A stretch of DNA of 64,000 nucleotides from JAJFVC01 sp039698075. Its GTDB lineage: Bacteria > Planctomycetota > Planctomycetia > Pirellulales > Thermoguttaceae. A program made the position numbers and the translations under genes. Shown here piece after piece: positions 41,451-52,188 of this stretch (positions within the stretch are counted from its first letter, which is position 1; the number at the start of each line of letters is the position of its first letter). The notes under the pieces were generated by a model. It saw only the letters and a program-made list of their open reading frames with translations. It did not search any database and was not told where the DNA came from. The stretch covers positions 31,531 through 95,530 of the forward strand of contig JBDKTJ010000003.1 in NCBI GenBank assembly GCA_039698075.1, written 5' to 3'.

Positions 41451-44400
41451 TCACAACTTCGCAGAGATGAGCCGCGACGCAACGTCCTTCTTTTTTCGCC
41501 AAACGTAGGTCGCCAAGCCCGCCAAACCGATCACCAGCATCACGATGGCGCCGGGCTCCGGAGCCGCGGTGACCGTGACGGTGCCACTTACCGAATCCAC
41601 GCTGATCGTGTAATTGTGGCCCGACGGATGCGTGCCTAAAACCAAGCCATTGTCGATGATCGACGAGGCATTGGAGAAGATCACGTAATCGCCGCCTGGC
41701 AACGTTCCGCTGCACGTGATGTTGATCGTGCCGTCGAGCACCAAATCACGGCCGGTTCCGCTGAACGCGATCCGATCACACGAACCGCTCGTCGTGCCGA
41801 AATCGAAATCCAGCACGCTGGTCGAGTTGAGCGACAGATCGCCGGCCAGCGTAAGAGTGCCGATCCCGCCGTCGCCCGGCGAAAAGTGGCAGCTTCCGGT
41901 GCCTGCCGTGACGTCGTTGGAGTACGTGCCCGTGCCGCCCAAGGTGCCGCTCGTGAAAGTGAGCGCCCGATTCACCGCCACCGACGAATCCTGAATCAAC
42001 GCGCCTCCGCTGAGCGTGATGCTGCTCGTGCTGTTGATCGAGCCCGAGCCGCTCAAGCACAACGTGCCGCCGGTGATGGTCGTATCGCCGCTGTACGTGT
42101 TCGAGCCGGTTAAGGTCAACATGCCTTCGCCGTACTTCTTGAAGTCGCCGTTGGCGCCGCTGATCGCGCCGCTATAGGTCTGGGCGTACTTGTTGTCGAA
42201 AGCCAACAAGGCGCCGCTCGAGACGGCGAAGTTTCCGGCGACCGATCCGTTCGAGCTGCCGTTGCCTAGCTGCAGCTTGCCGTCCAGGACCCTGGTCGTG
42301 CCGGAATACGTGTTCGTGCCCAGCAACGTCAACGTCCCATTGCCATTTTTCGACAAGGTGCCCGTCGTTCCGGTGATCACGCCGTTGAAGGTCTGCGTCG
42401 CTGCGTTGTTGAAGAGCAACGTGGCGGTGCTGCCGATGGCGATCGTTCCCGTATACACGCCGTTCGTAGCGCCGTCGCCCAGTTGCAGCGTGCTGCTGCT
42501 GATCGACGTCGTACCGCTCAAGGTGCTCGTTCCCGCATAGGTGAGCGTGCCGCCGCCCGCTACGACGACTGAGCCGGCCCCGGAAATCGCATTGCTCAAC
42601 GCGTACGAGTCCGAACGATTGAGTTTCAGGATCGCACCGCTGCTGACGGCGATGTTTCCTGTGCCGATGGTCCCGCTCGTCGCGCCGGCGCCAATTTGCA
42701 GCGTGCCGCCGCCGACCGTCGTCGTTCCCGTGTAGTTGTTCGCCCCGGTCAGCGTGAGCGTGCCCGTGCTGAGCTTACTCAACGACCCGGCGCCCGTGAT
42801 CGTGTTGGCAATGACATAGGCGTTCGACCGATTGAACGCCAGGGTCGCTCCGCTTTCGACGGTGATCGCGCCCGAGCTGAGCGAGCCGGTCGTGCCGCCA
42901 TTGCCGATCTGCAACGTGCCGCTGGCGACCGTCGTCGTGCCGGTGAAGGTGTTCGCTCCCGTCAGGGTCAGGACGGCGTTGCCATTCATTTTCAGATCGC
43001 CAGTGCCGCTGATAACGCCGCCGTACGTCTGATCGGTAGAATTATCGAAGGCCAACAGGGCGGTGGTCTCAATGTCTCCGGCGACGGAGCCGTTGGTTGA
43101 ACCGTTGCCCAACTGCAGCTTGCCGCCGTTGACATACGTCTTGCCGGTATAGGTCTTCGCGCCGGTGAACGTCAAGGTGCCGGCGCCCTTCTTGGTCACG
43201 GCGCCCTCGCCGGTGATCGAGCCGCTGAAAGACTGCGTGCTTGCATTGTTGAACACCAAGGAAGTGCCGCTGACGGTGGCGATGTTTCCTGCGACCGAGC
43301 CGTTGGTCGTGCCGTCGCCCAACTGCAACGTGCCGGCGCTGAGGGTGGTGTCGCCGGTGTAGGTGTTCGCCGCGGTCATGGTCAACGTGCCGCTGCCGGT
43401 TTTGGTGAGGCCGCCGTCGCCGCTGATCGTGCCAGCAACGGTGGCGTTAAAGCCCGAATCGGTTTCGATCGTGCCGCCGCTGCTGCCCAGCGTGACTCCA
43501 CGGTTGGCGGCCAACGTCGTCGACGATGGCGTCAACGAAGCGGTGGCCGACGCGCTGCCGCTGTCGAAGGTGACGGTCGGCGCCGAGGTGTAGCCGTAGC
43601 CCGAGCCGGCCGGCAATACCGCGCCGTTGATCTTGACGGACTTCACCGAGCCCCATATCTGACCACCCGCCGAATTCGAACCATTGACGACCCACATCAG
43701 CGGAGTCTCGGTATAGCCTGAGCCCGGATTGGTGACGGTTACGCCGGTAATGGTGTACACAGTCGTCGTTCCAACCATAGCTGTCGTATACGTGAGCGAG
43801 CCCGTCGCCGTCACGCCGCCGGGCATGTCTGGAGTGGAAAAAATGACGTCGGGCAACGCCACCCAGTCCCCCAGGTGACTAGGTGCGGAACTGTTGAAAG
43901 TGAATGCGGTGGAATCCACGCCGCAAGAGACCGCGACCGGAGCCCCTTCGCCGCCACCGCCCGAAAGCGAGGCCGTCGGCATCGCGGTCGCACTGTACGT
44001 GCCGCCCGTGTTGACCAACGTGATGTTTGAAACGCCTCGCGCAAGACGCAACGTGCCGCCGTTGAGGGTTAACTGATCCGATACCGCGCTGGCCGGCGCG
44101 GCACCCAACGCCGAATCTTGCGTAATCACCAACGTGCCTTCGCTGACGACGGCTTTGCCCGTATATCCTGGGCTGCTGCACGTCAACCCCACCGTACCAT
44201 TGGTTAACTTCGTCAGGGTGCCGTTGCCGCCCAAACTCGCGCCAAACACGCCGTCTTTAAGCGTGTAGCGGTAGCCCGTCACCGTGCCCGAGCCCGTCAC
44301 CGTCATCGTGCCGGAACTGCCCACGCAAGCGTGGGCAATCGTGCCGGCGCTCAAGATCACGTCCCCGTTGGTCGTCAAAGAGCTGCCCGTCTCAAGGACT

Positions 44401-46421
44401 GCATTGGCCCCGTAGACCTTAATGTCGCCGGTTCCCAGGGCGTTGGAACTGCGGGCCGTCAACGTGCCCTCCGTGATAAACGTGTCGCCGGTGAAACCGC
44501 TGTTGTCGCCGCCAAGAATCTGTCGGCCAGCCCCTTCCTTCGTCAAGCTGCCGCTCCCCGTGATAAGTCCGAAATAGTTTCGGCTTCGGGTCGTGCAGTT
44601 GTCGCCTCCGATCGTCAGATTGGCGCCCGTCTCGATTTGCACAGTGCCGTTGCACGTCGGCATCAGACTGCTGCTGACCAACGAACCGACTTTCTCGTTC
44701 TCGGCGACTACCAGCACCGCCGCGATCCCGCTAGGCCGGTCGAAGGCTACAACGCTTGCGTCGGGAATCGCTAGACCGCCTTGGACGCGGAGCACGCCGC
44801 GGGAGATTTCGGTCGAGCCGCGATAGTCGTTATTGCCGGCCAGCGTCAAGGTTCCGCCCGTCGCTCCGTCGGTCGTCTTCGAAACGGACCAGGCCGTGGT
44901 GCCGCCGGTGATGTTGCCGTTGACGATAATTTCATCGCCAGGGCCGTTGTCGCTGAAAACCAGTTGGCCATAGTCGTCCGACCAATATCCAACCGGGTCC
45001 AAGGTGATATTGCCGTTGATGGTCAAACGTCCGTCGGCGCAAGTAATCCAGGTGCTGTGGGTTCCATCCGTGAGCGACATATCGCCGTTCCACGTATTGG
45101 TGCCGGTCACGTTGCGCAACGCGCCTCGATTCGTATAGCCGCGGCCGGCCAAGTTCACTTTCTCACTAATGGCGCCGCCGTTCATATTCAAGTACAGTGA
45201 TGCTCCATTGGCGACATTCGTGCTGCCACTAGTGCTGCCCAAGGCGGTTGATTTTTCCAGTTGCAAAATGCCCGAGCTGACCGTCGTCAGTCCGGTATAG
45301 GTGTTGGAGGTCGTGCCGCCAAGGCGCAACATCCCAGAGCCGCCTTGATGGACCAACGTTCCCGTTCCGGTGAGTTGGCCTGTGTAGGCAATACTAGCCG
45401 TGCCGGTGGCAACCACCAAATTACTGTTGTTGGCGATGTTGCCGGCCATCGTCGCGGTGGTTGAACCGTCTCCGAACTGCACGGTGCCGTTGTTGATCGT
45501 GGTTCCGCCGGTGTGGGTGGTCGCGCCGGTGATCATCAGCGTTCCGGAACCGTCTTTGGTCAGGGAGCCCGCCCCCCAAACCTTACCGATCGTCGTTTGG
45601 CCCGCACCGCCCACCGTCAAGGCGTAACCGGCCGTACCGGTGGTGACGGTGCCAATGGTCAAACCTCGCGTGGTTGTATCGCAATTGATTCGGGAATCGC
45701 TACCCAACGTGACCAGACCATTGACCGTGGCGTCGTAGTTGTAAGAGCTCAGAACGTCGGTGCAAAGGGCCCCATTGTCGCCATAGCCTGATCCGTTGAT
45801 CGTCAACGCCTCATTCAGAACCGCTCCGCCCGCTGAGCTGCTGCCGATCGCCAGCGAACCGCCGTTGCTGACCGTCGAACCCGTCGTCGTACCGCCGAGT
45901 CCATTCGTAACTCGCATCGCCAGCGTGCCCGCACCAATCGTCGTCGTCCCGGTGTACGTGTTCGCACAATTCAATATCAACAGCCCGTCGCCGGCTTTCG
46001 CAAAGCCCGCGGTGCCCGCCAAAACTGTGCTGATGGTGGCCGTTCCGCCGCCGATCGTGAAGGTCGACGTGCTGCCCGAGGTGAGGTACAAATTTTTGTT
46101 CGCCCCGCCGCCAATAATGCAGCCGCTGATGTTGAACGTCACATCATGAACCATCGGCGGCGCGGTCGAAGACACCGAGACCGTAGAAGCAACCGTTTCA
46201 AATACTGCATCGTTGTTATTCGTCCATGTGGACGTTCCCGCAGTGCCCGAAACTGGGCTCCAATGGAGTTCCCCCGCCGTGCTCGTGGTTCCCCACGTCC
46301 CACTGGGATACGACCAATACTGGGTAGCAGCTTCCGCCGAACCAGCAACCAGCGTCATCGCGGAGGCGACCAACGCCCACGAGAACGGACGCCATCCACG
46401 CAAGTTTCTTGCGAGACCCAT
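41451..46421 (-). CDS. Giant autotransporter-type beta-strand repeat protein with PEP-CTERM signal
   Basis: 1656 residues with AAGGAG upstream of the ATG. Signal peptide (WALVASAMTLVAGSAEA). At least a dozen repeats of the autotransporter-associated beta-strand type (PF12951-like: 'anTYTGTTTVxxGTLQLG', for example GANTFTGTTTVASGTLQIGN) build a long right-handed beta-helix. An island at about 810-980 has GSGY turns (VTNPGSGYTETPLMW). The C-terminus is PEP-CTERM: PEPGA, helix IVMLVIGLAGLATYVW, basic RKKK. There is no outer-membrane autotransporter barrel. It is probably a surface or matrix fibre sorted by an exosortase. Long ORFs on the opposite strand are shadows of its Gly/Thr/Ser-biased codons. 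Confidence 0.85.
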   Translation of the reverse strand: MGLARNLRGWRPFSWALVASAMTLVAGSAEAATQYWSYPSGTWGTTSTAGELHWSPVSGTAGTSTWTNNNDAVFETVASTVSVSSTAPPMVHDVTFNISGCIIGGGANKNLYLTSGSTSTFTIGGGTATISTVLAGTAGFAKAGDGLLILNCANTYTGTTTIGAGTLAMRVTNGLGGTTTGSTVSNGGSLAIGSSSAGGAVLNEALTINGSGYGDNGALCTDVLSSYNYDATVNGLVTLGSDSRINCDTTTRGLTIGTVTTGTAGYALTVGGAGQTTIGKVWGAGSLTKDGSGTLMITGATTHTGGTTINNGTVQFGDGSTTATMAGNIANNSNLVVATGTASIAYTGQLTGTGTLVHQGGSGMLRLGGTTSNTYTGLTTVSSGILQLEKSTALGSTSGSTNVANGASLYLNMNGGAISEKVNLAGRGYTNRGALRNVTGTNTWNGDMSLTDGTHSTWITCADGRLTINGNITLDPVGYWSDDYGQLVFSDNGPGDEIIVNGNITGGTTAWSVSKTTDGATGGTLTLAGNNDYRGSTEISRGVLRVQGGLAIPDASVVAFDRPSGIAAVLVVAENEKVGSLVSSSLMPTCNGTVQIETGANLTIGGDNCTTRSRNYFGLITGSGSLTKEGAGRQILGGDNSGFTGDTFITEGTLTARSSNALGTGDIKVYGANAVLETGSSLTTNGDVILSAGTIAHACVGSSGTMTVTGSGTVTGYRYTLKDGVFGASLGGNGTLTKLTNGTVGLTCSSPGYTGKAVVSEGTLVITQDSALGAAPASAVSDQLTLNGGTLRLARGVSNITLVNTGGTYSATAMPTASLSGGGGEGAPVAVSCGVDSTAFTFNSSAPSHLGDWVALPDVIFSTPDMPGGVTATGSLTYTTAMVGTTTVYTITGVTVTNPGSGYTETPLMWVVNGSNSAGGQIWGSVKSVKINGAVLPAGSGYGYTSAPTVTFDSGSASATASLTPSSTTLAANRGVTLGSSGGTIETDSGFNATVAGTISGDGGLTKTGSGTLTMTAANTYTGDTTLSAGTLQLGDGTTNGSVAGNIATVSGTSLVFNNASTQSFSGSITGEGAVTKKGAGTLTFTGAKTYTGKTYVNGGKLQLGNGSTNGSVAGDIETTALLAFDNSTDQTYGGVISGTGDLKMNGNAVLTLTGANTFTGTTTVASGTLQIGNGGTTGSLSSGAITVESGATLAFNRSNAYVIANTITGAGSLSKLSTGTLTLTGANNYTGTTTVGGGTLQIGAGATSGTIGTGNIAVSSGAILKLNRSDSYALSNAISGAGSVVVAGGGTLTYAGTSTLSGTTSISSSTLQLGDGATNGVYTGTIAIGSTATLLFNNAATQTFNGVITGTTGTLSKNGNGTLTLLGTNTYSGTTRVLDGKLQLGNGSSNGSVAGNFAVSSGALLAFDNKYAQTYSGAISGANGDFKKYGEGMLTLTGSNTYSGDTTITGGTLCLSGSGSINSTSSITLSGGALIQDSSVAVNRALTFTSGTLGGTGTYSNDVTAGTGSCHFSPGDGGIGTLTLAGDLSLNSTSVLDFDFGTTSGSCDRIAFSGTGRDLVLDGTINITCSGTLPGGDYVIFSNASSIIDNGLVLGTHPSGHNYTISVDSVSGTVTVTAAPEPGAIVMLVIGLAGLATYVWRKKKDVASRLISAKL
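41900..43400 (-). repeat. DNA-level repeat region within the giant beta-repeat gene
   Basis: Repeat modules of roughly 150-180 bp share near-identical 20-40-bp stretches here (the segments coding for GTLQLGNGS/T-NGSVAGN recur at least four times), more alike than the repeats of the N-terminal third. This points to recent tandem duplication or recombination. Boundaries are approximate. Confidence 0.6.
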
Positions 46422-46680
46422 GGCACACTCCTTATAAAGAAAAGATGTGAGGCTACAGAGAAGTTTTTCTACCCCACGAATTCGTCGAAGGTCGACCCAA
46501 CAACCCTCACGACGCCCGGAGTATGGGCGAGGTCAAGAAAAAACACCATGGACGGAATGACAATGTTTTGTGTGTGGCGATCATCGCGTTCGACGCGCAA
46601 TTTTCCGTCGACGTCGCGCCGATCACGACACCCCAAGAAGGAATTACCACGACCGTGGAGGAAGCAACGACCGATCGCTC
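46422..46680. other. Gap between uvrB and the giant repeat gene
   Basis: 259 bp. Only the ribosome-binding site of the repeat gene is clear. No convincing promoter hexamer pair or terminator stem after uvrB was found by eye. Confidence 0.4.
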
Positions 46681-48741
<2,061 letters not shown>

Positions 48742-48755
48742 GGCTCAAGATTCGC

Positions 48756-50678
48756 TTACCAATTCAACTCGGCGGCCTCTTCCCAGTGTTCGTACAACTG
48801 CTGGAGGATCGCCTGTTCTTGTTCGATCTGACGATGGATGTCGCGGACCCGGTCGCCGTCGCGCACCACATGCGGCTCGGCCAACTCCCGCTGCAATCCC
48901 TCGACGCACGTTTCCCGCTCGAAAATTTCGCTCTCGATGTCGGACACCTTGCGATAGGGGAATCGTCGCTTTGACGCCGCGATCTTAGGTTTTTTGGACG
49001 TTTTGGCGGGGCAGGGCGGTTCTTTCTCACAACCGCCGTCCGAATCCGCGGCATTTTCGTCGATGGGCCCCGCCCCTCGACCCAGCAACCTCTGATAGCG
49101 ATCGTAGTCGCCTTCGATGATTTTGGCCTGCCCGGGCTCGATCACCAGCAGATGGTCGGCCACGCGATTGACGAAATAACGATCGTGGCTCACAAACAGC
49201 ACCGTGCCGTCGAACTGTTTCAGCGCGGTCTCCAGCGCGTCGCGGGCCCAAAGGTCCAAGTGGTTGGTCGGCTCGTCGAGCACCAGGAAATTGGCCTCTT
49301 CGGCCGCCAATCGGGCCAACGCCGCGCGGCATCGCTCGCCGCCGCTGAGCCGATCGACTTGCTGCATGGCCACGTCGCCCGTCAGCCCAAAACGGGCCAG
49401 CAAGCTGCGTCGCTGCTGTTGGTTCCATTTCAAAGGTTCGTTGCGCGGCCGCACGGCGTCGACCACCAAATCGTTGTTCGCCAGGCCGGCCAATTGCTGG
49501 TCGAAATAGCCGATCGTGACGCTGGCGCCCAGCGAGACTTGTCCCTGGTCCGGCTCCAGCAGGCCCAACAAGCACCGCAGCAACGTGGTCTTGCCGCAGC
49601 CGTTGGGGCCCAACAACGCCCAGCGCTGCCCGCGAAGGACGTCGAGCGAAACGTCTTGAAACAACGGCCGCTCGAAGGACTTCGCCACCCGCTCGGCCCG
49701 AAGGACGATGTCGCCGCTGCGCGTGGTCGGCGGAAATCGCATCGGCGGCGCGGCGATCTCTCGCGGCCGAGTCACCAACTCCATCCGCTCCAACTTCTTG
49801 CGGCGATCCTCGGCCTGGGCGTGTTTCTGGCCGTACTGATTGCGCCGGATGAACTCCCTGGTTTTTTCGATCTCGATCTGTTGTTTTTCGTAGGTGCGGC
49901 GTTGGACCAAAAGCCGGTCGGCCTTTTGACGCCAATAGGCCGAAAAATTGCCGGTGTAGGAATCGACCGTGCCGTCGAACAGTTCGAGCGTCCGATTGGT
50001 CACGCGATCGAGAAAGTAGCGATCGTGGCTCACGACGACGATCGCCGCGGAGCTTTCCAACAAGAAACCCTCGAGCCACTCGGTGGCCTCGATGTCCAGG
50101 TGGTTGCTCGGTTCGTCGAGGATCATCAGATTCGGCTCGGCCAGCAACAGTTTGGCCAGCATCAGGCGGTTTTGTTCGCCGCCGCTGAGCGAGGCGACCG
50201 GCTGATCGAAACTTTCGCGGCGGAACCGCAGTCCGTCCAACACCCGCTCGATCCGATGGTCCAGATTGTAGGCGTCCTGCTGCTGGAGCTCGTGTTGGAG
50301 GTGGTCGTATCGAGCGGCCAGCCGGCGTTGTTCCGCCGGATCGGCGGCTTCGGCCATCTGCGAGGCCACGTCGAGCGTCTCGCGTTGCAGGGCCACGAGG
50401 TCGGCCAACGCGCCGCGGGCCTCGTCGTGCAACGTGCGGTCGGCCTCGAACCGCGGCTGCTGCTCCAGGTAGCCAAGATGCGCGGTGGGATGCAGCGCGT
50501 ACGAACCGGCCTCGGGCTCTTCGCAGCCGGCAATGATGCGCAGCAGCGTGGTTTTTCCGCTGCCGTTGGAACCGACCAGTCCGATGCGATCGCCGGGCCG
50601 CACTTCGAACGTCGCGCCGTTGAGGACCGGCTCCGGCCCAAAGCGTTTCTTGATGTCAACGACGTCCAGTAAGATCAT
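48756..50678 (-). CDS. ABC-F family ATPase (Uup/EttA-like)
   Basis: 640 residues, two ATPase cassettes without membrane segments. Cassette 1: GSNGSGKTTLLRII, signature LSGGEQNRLML, LMILDEPSNHLD. Cassette 2: GPNGCGKTTLLRCL, LSGGERCRAAL, FLVLDEPTNHLD. The inter-domain helical linker (about 240-310, EKTREFIRRNQYGQKHAQA) and a C-terminal coiled coil (about 570-635) are present; a C-terminal coiled coil is typical of Uup, whose domain binds branched DNA. Family members act on ribosomes or on DNA-repair intermediates; cotranscription with uvrB is suggestive of the latter but not proof. Confidence 0.88.
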   Translation of the reverse strand: MILLDVVDIKKRFGPEPVLNGATFEVRPGDRIGLVGSNGSGKTTLLRIIAGCEEPEAGSYALHPTAHLGYLEQQPRFEADRTLHDEARGALADLVALQRETLDVASQMAEAADPAEQRRLAARYDHLQHELQQQDAYNLDHRIERVLDGLRFRRESFDQPVASLSGGEQNRLMLAKLLLAEPNLMILDEPSNHLDIEATEWLEGFLLESSAAIVVVSHDRYFLDRVTNRTLELFDGTVDSYTGNFSAYWRQKADRLLVQRRTYEKQQIEIEKTREFIRRNQYGQKHAQAEDRRKKLERMELVTRPREIAAPPMRFPPTTRSGDIVLRAERVAKSFERPLFQDVSLDVLRGQRWALLGPNGCGKTTLLRCLLGLLEPDQGQVSLGASVTIGYFDQQLAGLANNDLVVDAVRPRNEPLKWNQQQRRSLLARFGLTGDVAMQQVDRLSGGERCRAALARLAAEEANFLVLDEPTNHLDLWARDALETALKQFDGTVLFVSHDRYFVNRVADHLLVIEPGQAKIIEGDYDRYQRLLGRGAGPIDENAADSDGGCEKEPPCPAKTSKKPKIAASKRRFPYRKVSDIESEIFERETCVEGLQRELAEPHVVRDGDRVRDIHRQIEQEQAILQQLYEHWEEAAELNW

Positions 50679-50717
50679 GCAAATAGAATGCTTCGTTCAC
50701 CACGAAAAGAAAGGGGG

Positions 50718-50752
50718 GGGCGTGGGGCCGGGGGCGAGGGACGAGGGAAAGA
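50718..50752 (+). repeat. Array of five G-run heptamers upstream of the ABC-F gene
   Basis: Five 7-bp units each starting with GGGG or GGG (for example GGGGCGA, GGGACGA), preceded by AAAGGGG, on the plus strand. It lies in the 140-bp gap between the oxidoreductase stop and the ABC-F start, 40 bp before the latter. Five or more G-runs with loops of 3-4 bases. Confidence 0.8.
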
Positions 50753-50818
50753 TCGAACATCGTCGTCTTTCTTCGGACCTCCGCCTTCGATCCTCCGCCC
50801 CCCTTTCCGTTCAGACGA

Positions 50819-52096
50819 TCAGGACTTCTCGTACGGCTTGTACACGCCGGGAACCGGCACCGGATAGTTGCCATCCTTGTCGGGCATGGCGGGCGGATCG
50901 GCGTCGAAGGCGAACTTCTTGGGCATTTCGTCCGGGCCATAAGCCACGGCGTCGTCCCAATTCACCTCCTGACCGGAATAGGTCGCCATGCGGCCCAAGA
51001 CGCCCGTCATCGTGCTCGTCGCCGCGACCCAGCCGTCGTTGAGCTTCTCGCCGTTGCGGATGGCGTTGATCAGATCGACGTGCTCTTGCTTGTAGCCGTC
51101 GCTGCCGTTGCCGGGCAATTCCTTTTGGCCCTTCGTGCCGTGCACAAATTGGGTCATGCTGTTCCATACGTTCGGCTGCTGGCGACACTGGCTGTACAGC
51201 TTCGTGCCGTCTTTGTAGGTGAACTCGACAAAGTGGTTGTCGTAAATCTGGCCGACGCCGCGGTTGTCGCGGATGTGACAACTGCCCATGCCGTTGGCCT
51301 TCACCGGATGGTCGCCCTTGACCCAATTGCAGACGTCCAGGTTGTGGACATGTTGCTCGACGATATGGTCGCCGCAAAGCCAGACGAAATGGTACCAGTT
51401 GCGCATCTGATATTCCATCTCGGACTGGTTGGGTTGGCGGCTGCGAATCCAAATGGGCACGGAGTTCCAGTAGGCCCGCAGCAACATCACGTCGCCGAGC
51501 GAACCGTCCTGGATCGCTTTGATCTTGTTGAGATACTCCTTGCTGTGTCGGCGTTGCAGACCGACGGACACTTTGAGGCCTTTCTCGTCGGCCAGCTTGT
51601 TCGACGCCATCACCGACCGAAATCCGGGAGCGTCGACGCACACGGGCTTCTCCAGAAAGACGTGTTTGCCGGCGGCGACGGCGGCGGCGTAATGGATCGG
51701 ACGAAAGCCCGGCGGCGTGGCCAACAGCACGACGTCCGCGTCCGTGGCGATCGCCTTCTGATAGGCGTCGAACCCGGAAAAAATGCGATCGTTGGGCACG
51801 TCCAGCTTGGCGACCACTTCCTTCCTTTTTCGCAAGTTGGTCAGGCACTTCTGGGTCTTATCCTCGAAGACGTCGGCCACGGCGATCAGCTTGACGTTGT
51901 TGTTTGCTTCGAGACACTGCGCGGCGGCGCCGGTGCCGCGTCCGCCGCAACCGACCAGCGCCACTTTGAGTTGATCGCCGCCCGCGGCATGCGACATCCG
52001 CGAGGCATTCCACGCGCCGGCCAAGGCGATCCCGGCGGCGGCGGCACTGCTACGCCTCAAAAAACTTCGGCGAGACGATTGAAATTCGCTGTTCAT
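50819..52096 (-). CDS. Tat-exported Gfo/Idh/MocA family oxidoreductase
   Basis: 425 residues from the ATG at 52096, with AAGGAG eight bases upstream; this start gives a twin-arginine signal (SSRRSFLRRSSAAAAGIALA), while a start at 52159 would bury it. Rossmann domain: VALVGCGGRGTGAA, then the family's EKPVC catalytic-lysine motif. The C-terminal alpha/beta domain contains WYHFVWLCGDHIVEQHVHNLD. NAD(P)-dependent oxidation of a sugar or inositol-like substrate is the family norm; exported Gfo/Idh enzymes with retained cofactor are very common in planctomycetes. Substrate unknown. Confidence 0.9.
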   Translation of the reverse strand: MNSEFQSSRRSFLRRSSAAAAGIALAGAWNASRMSHAAGGDQLKVALVGCGGRGTGAAAQCLEANNNVKLIAVADVFEDKTQKCLTNLRKRKEVVAKLDVPNDRIFSGFDAYQKAIATDADVVLLATPPGFRPIHYAAAVAAGKHVFLEKPVCVDAPGFRSVMASNKLADEKGLKVSVGLQRRHSKEYLNKIKAIQDGSLGDVMLLRAYWNSVPIWIRSRQPNQSEMEYQMRNWYHFVWLCGDHIVEQHVHNLDVCNWVKGDHPVKANGMGSCHIRDNRGVGQIYDNHFVEFTYKDGTKLYSQCRQQPNVWNSMTQFVHGTKGQKELPGNGSDGYKQEHVDLINAIRNGEKLNDGWVAATSTMTGVLGRMATYSGQEVNWDDAVAYGPDEMPKKFAFDADPPAMPDKDGNYPVPVPGVYKPYEKS

Positions 52097-52188
52097 TATG
52101 CACGCTCCTTGATGAACGAGGTGGGACCCGATGACGGCGTTCGGCGGGAAGCCCCCCAAAATCGCCGAGTGCCTGTTTTCGCTTGCCT

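Noticed and set aside
41900..43400. CRISPR array
   Set aside because: Repeats are coding, in frame and of variable length within a beta-repeat protein; no constant spacers.
41716..46149. Many plus-strand open frames opposite the giant repeat gene
   Set aside because: Val/Pro/Ser-biased complements of Gly/Thr/Ser codons; no ribosome-binding sites or domains.
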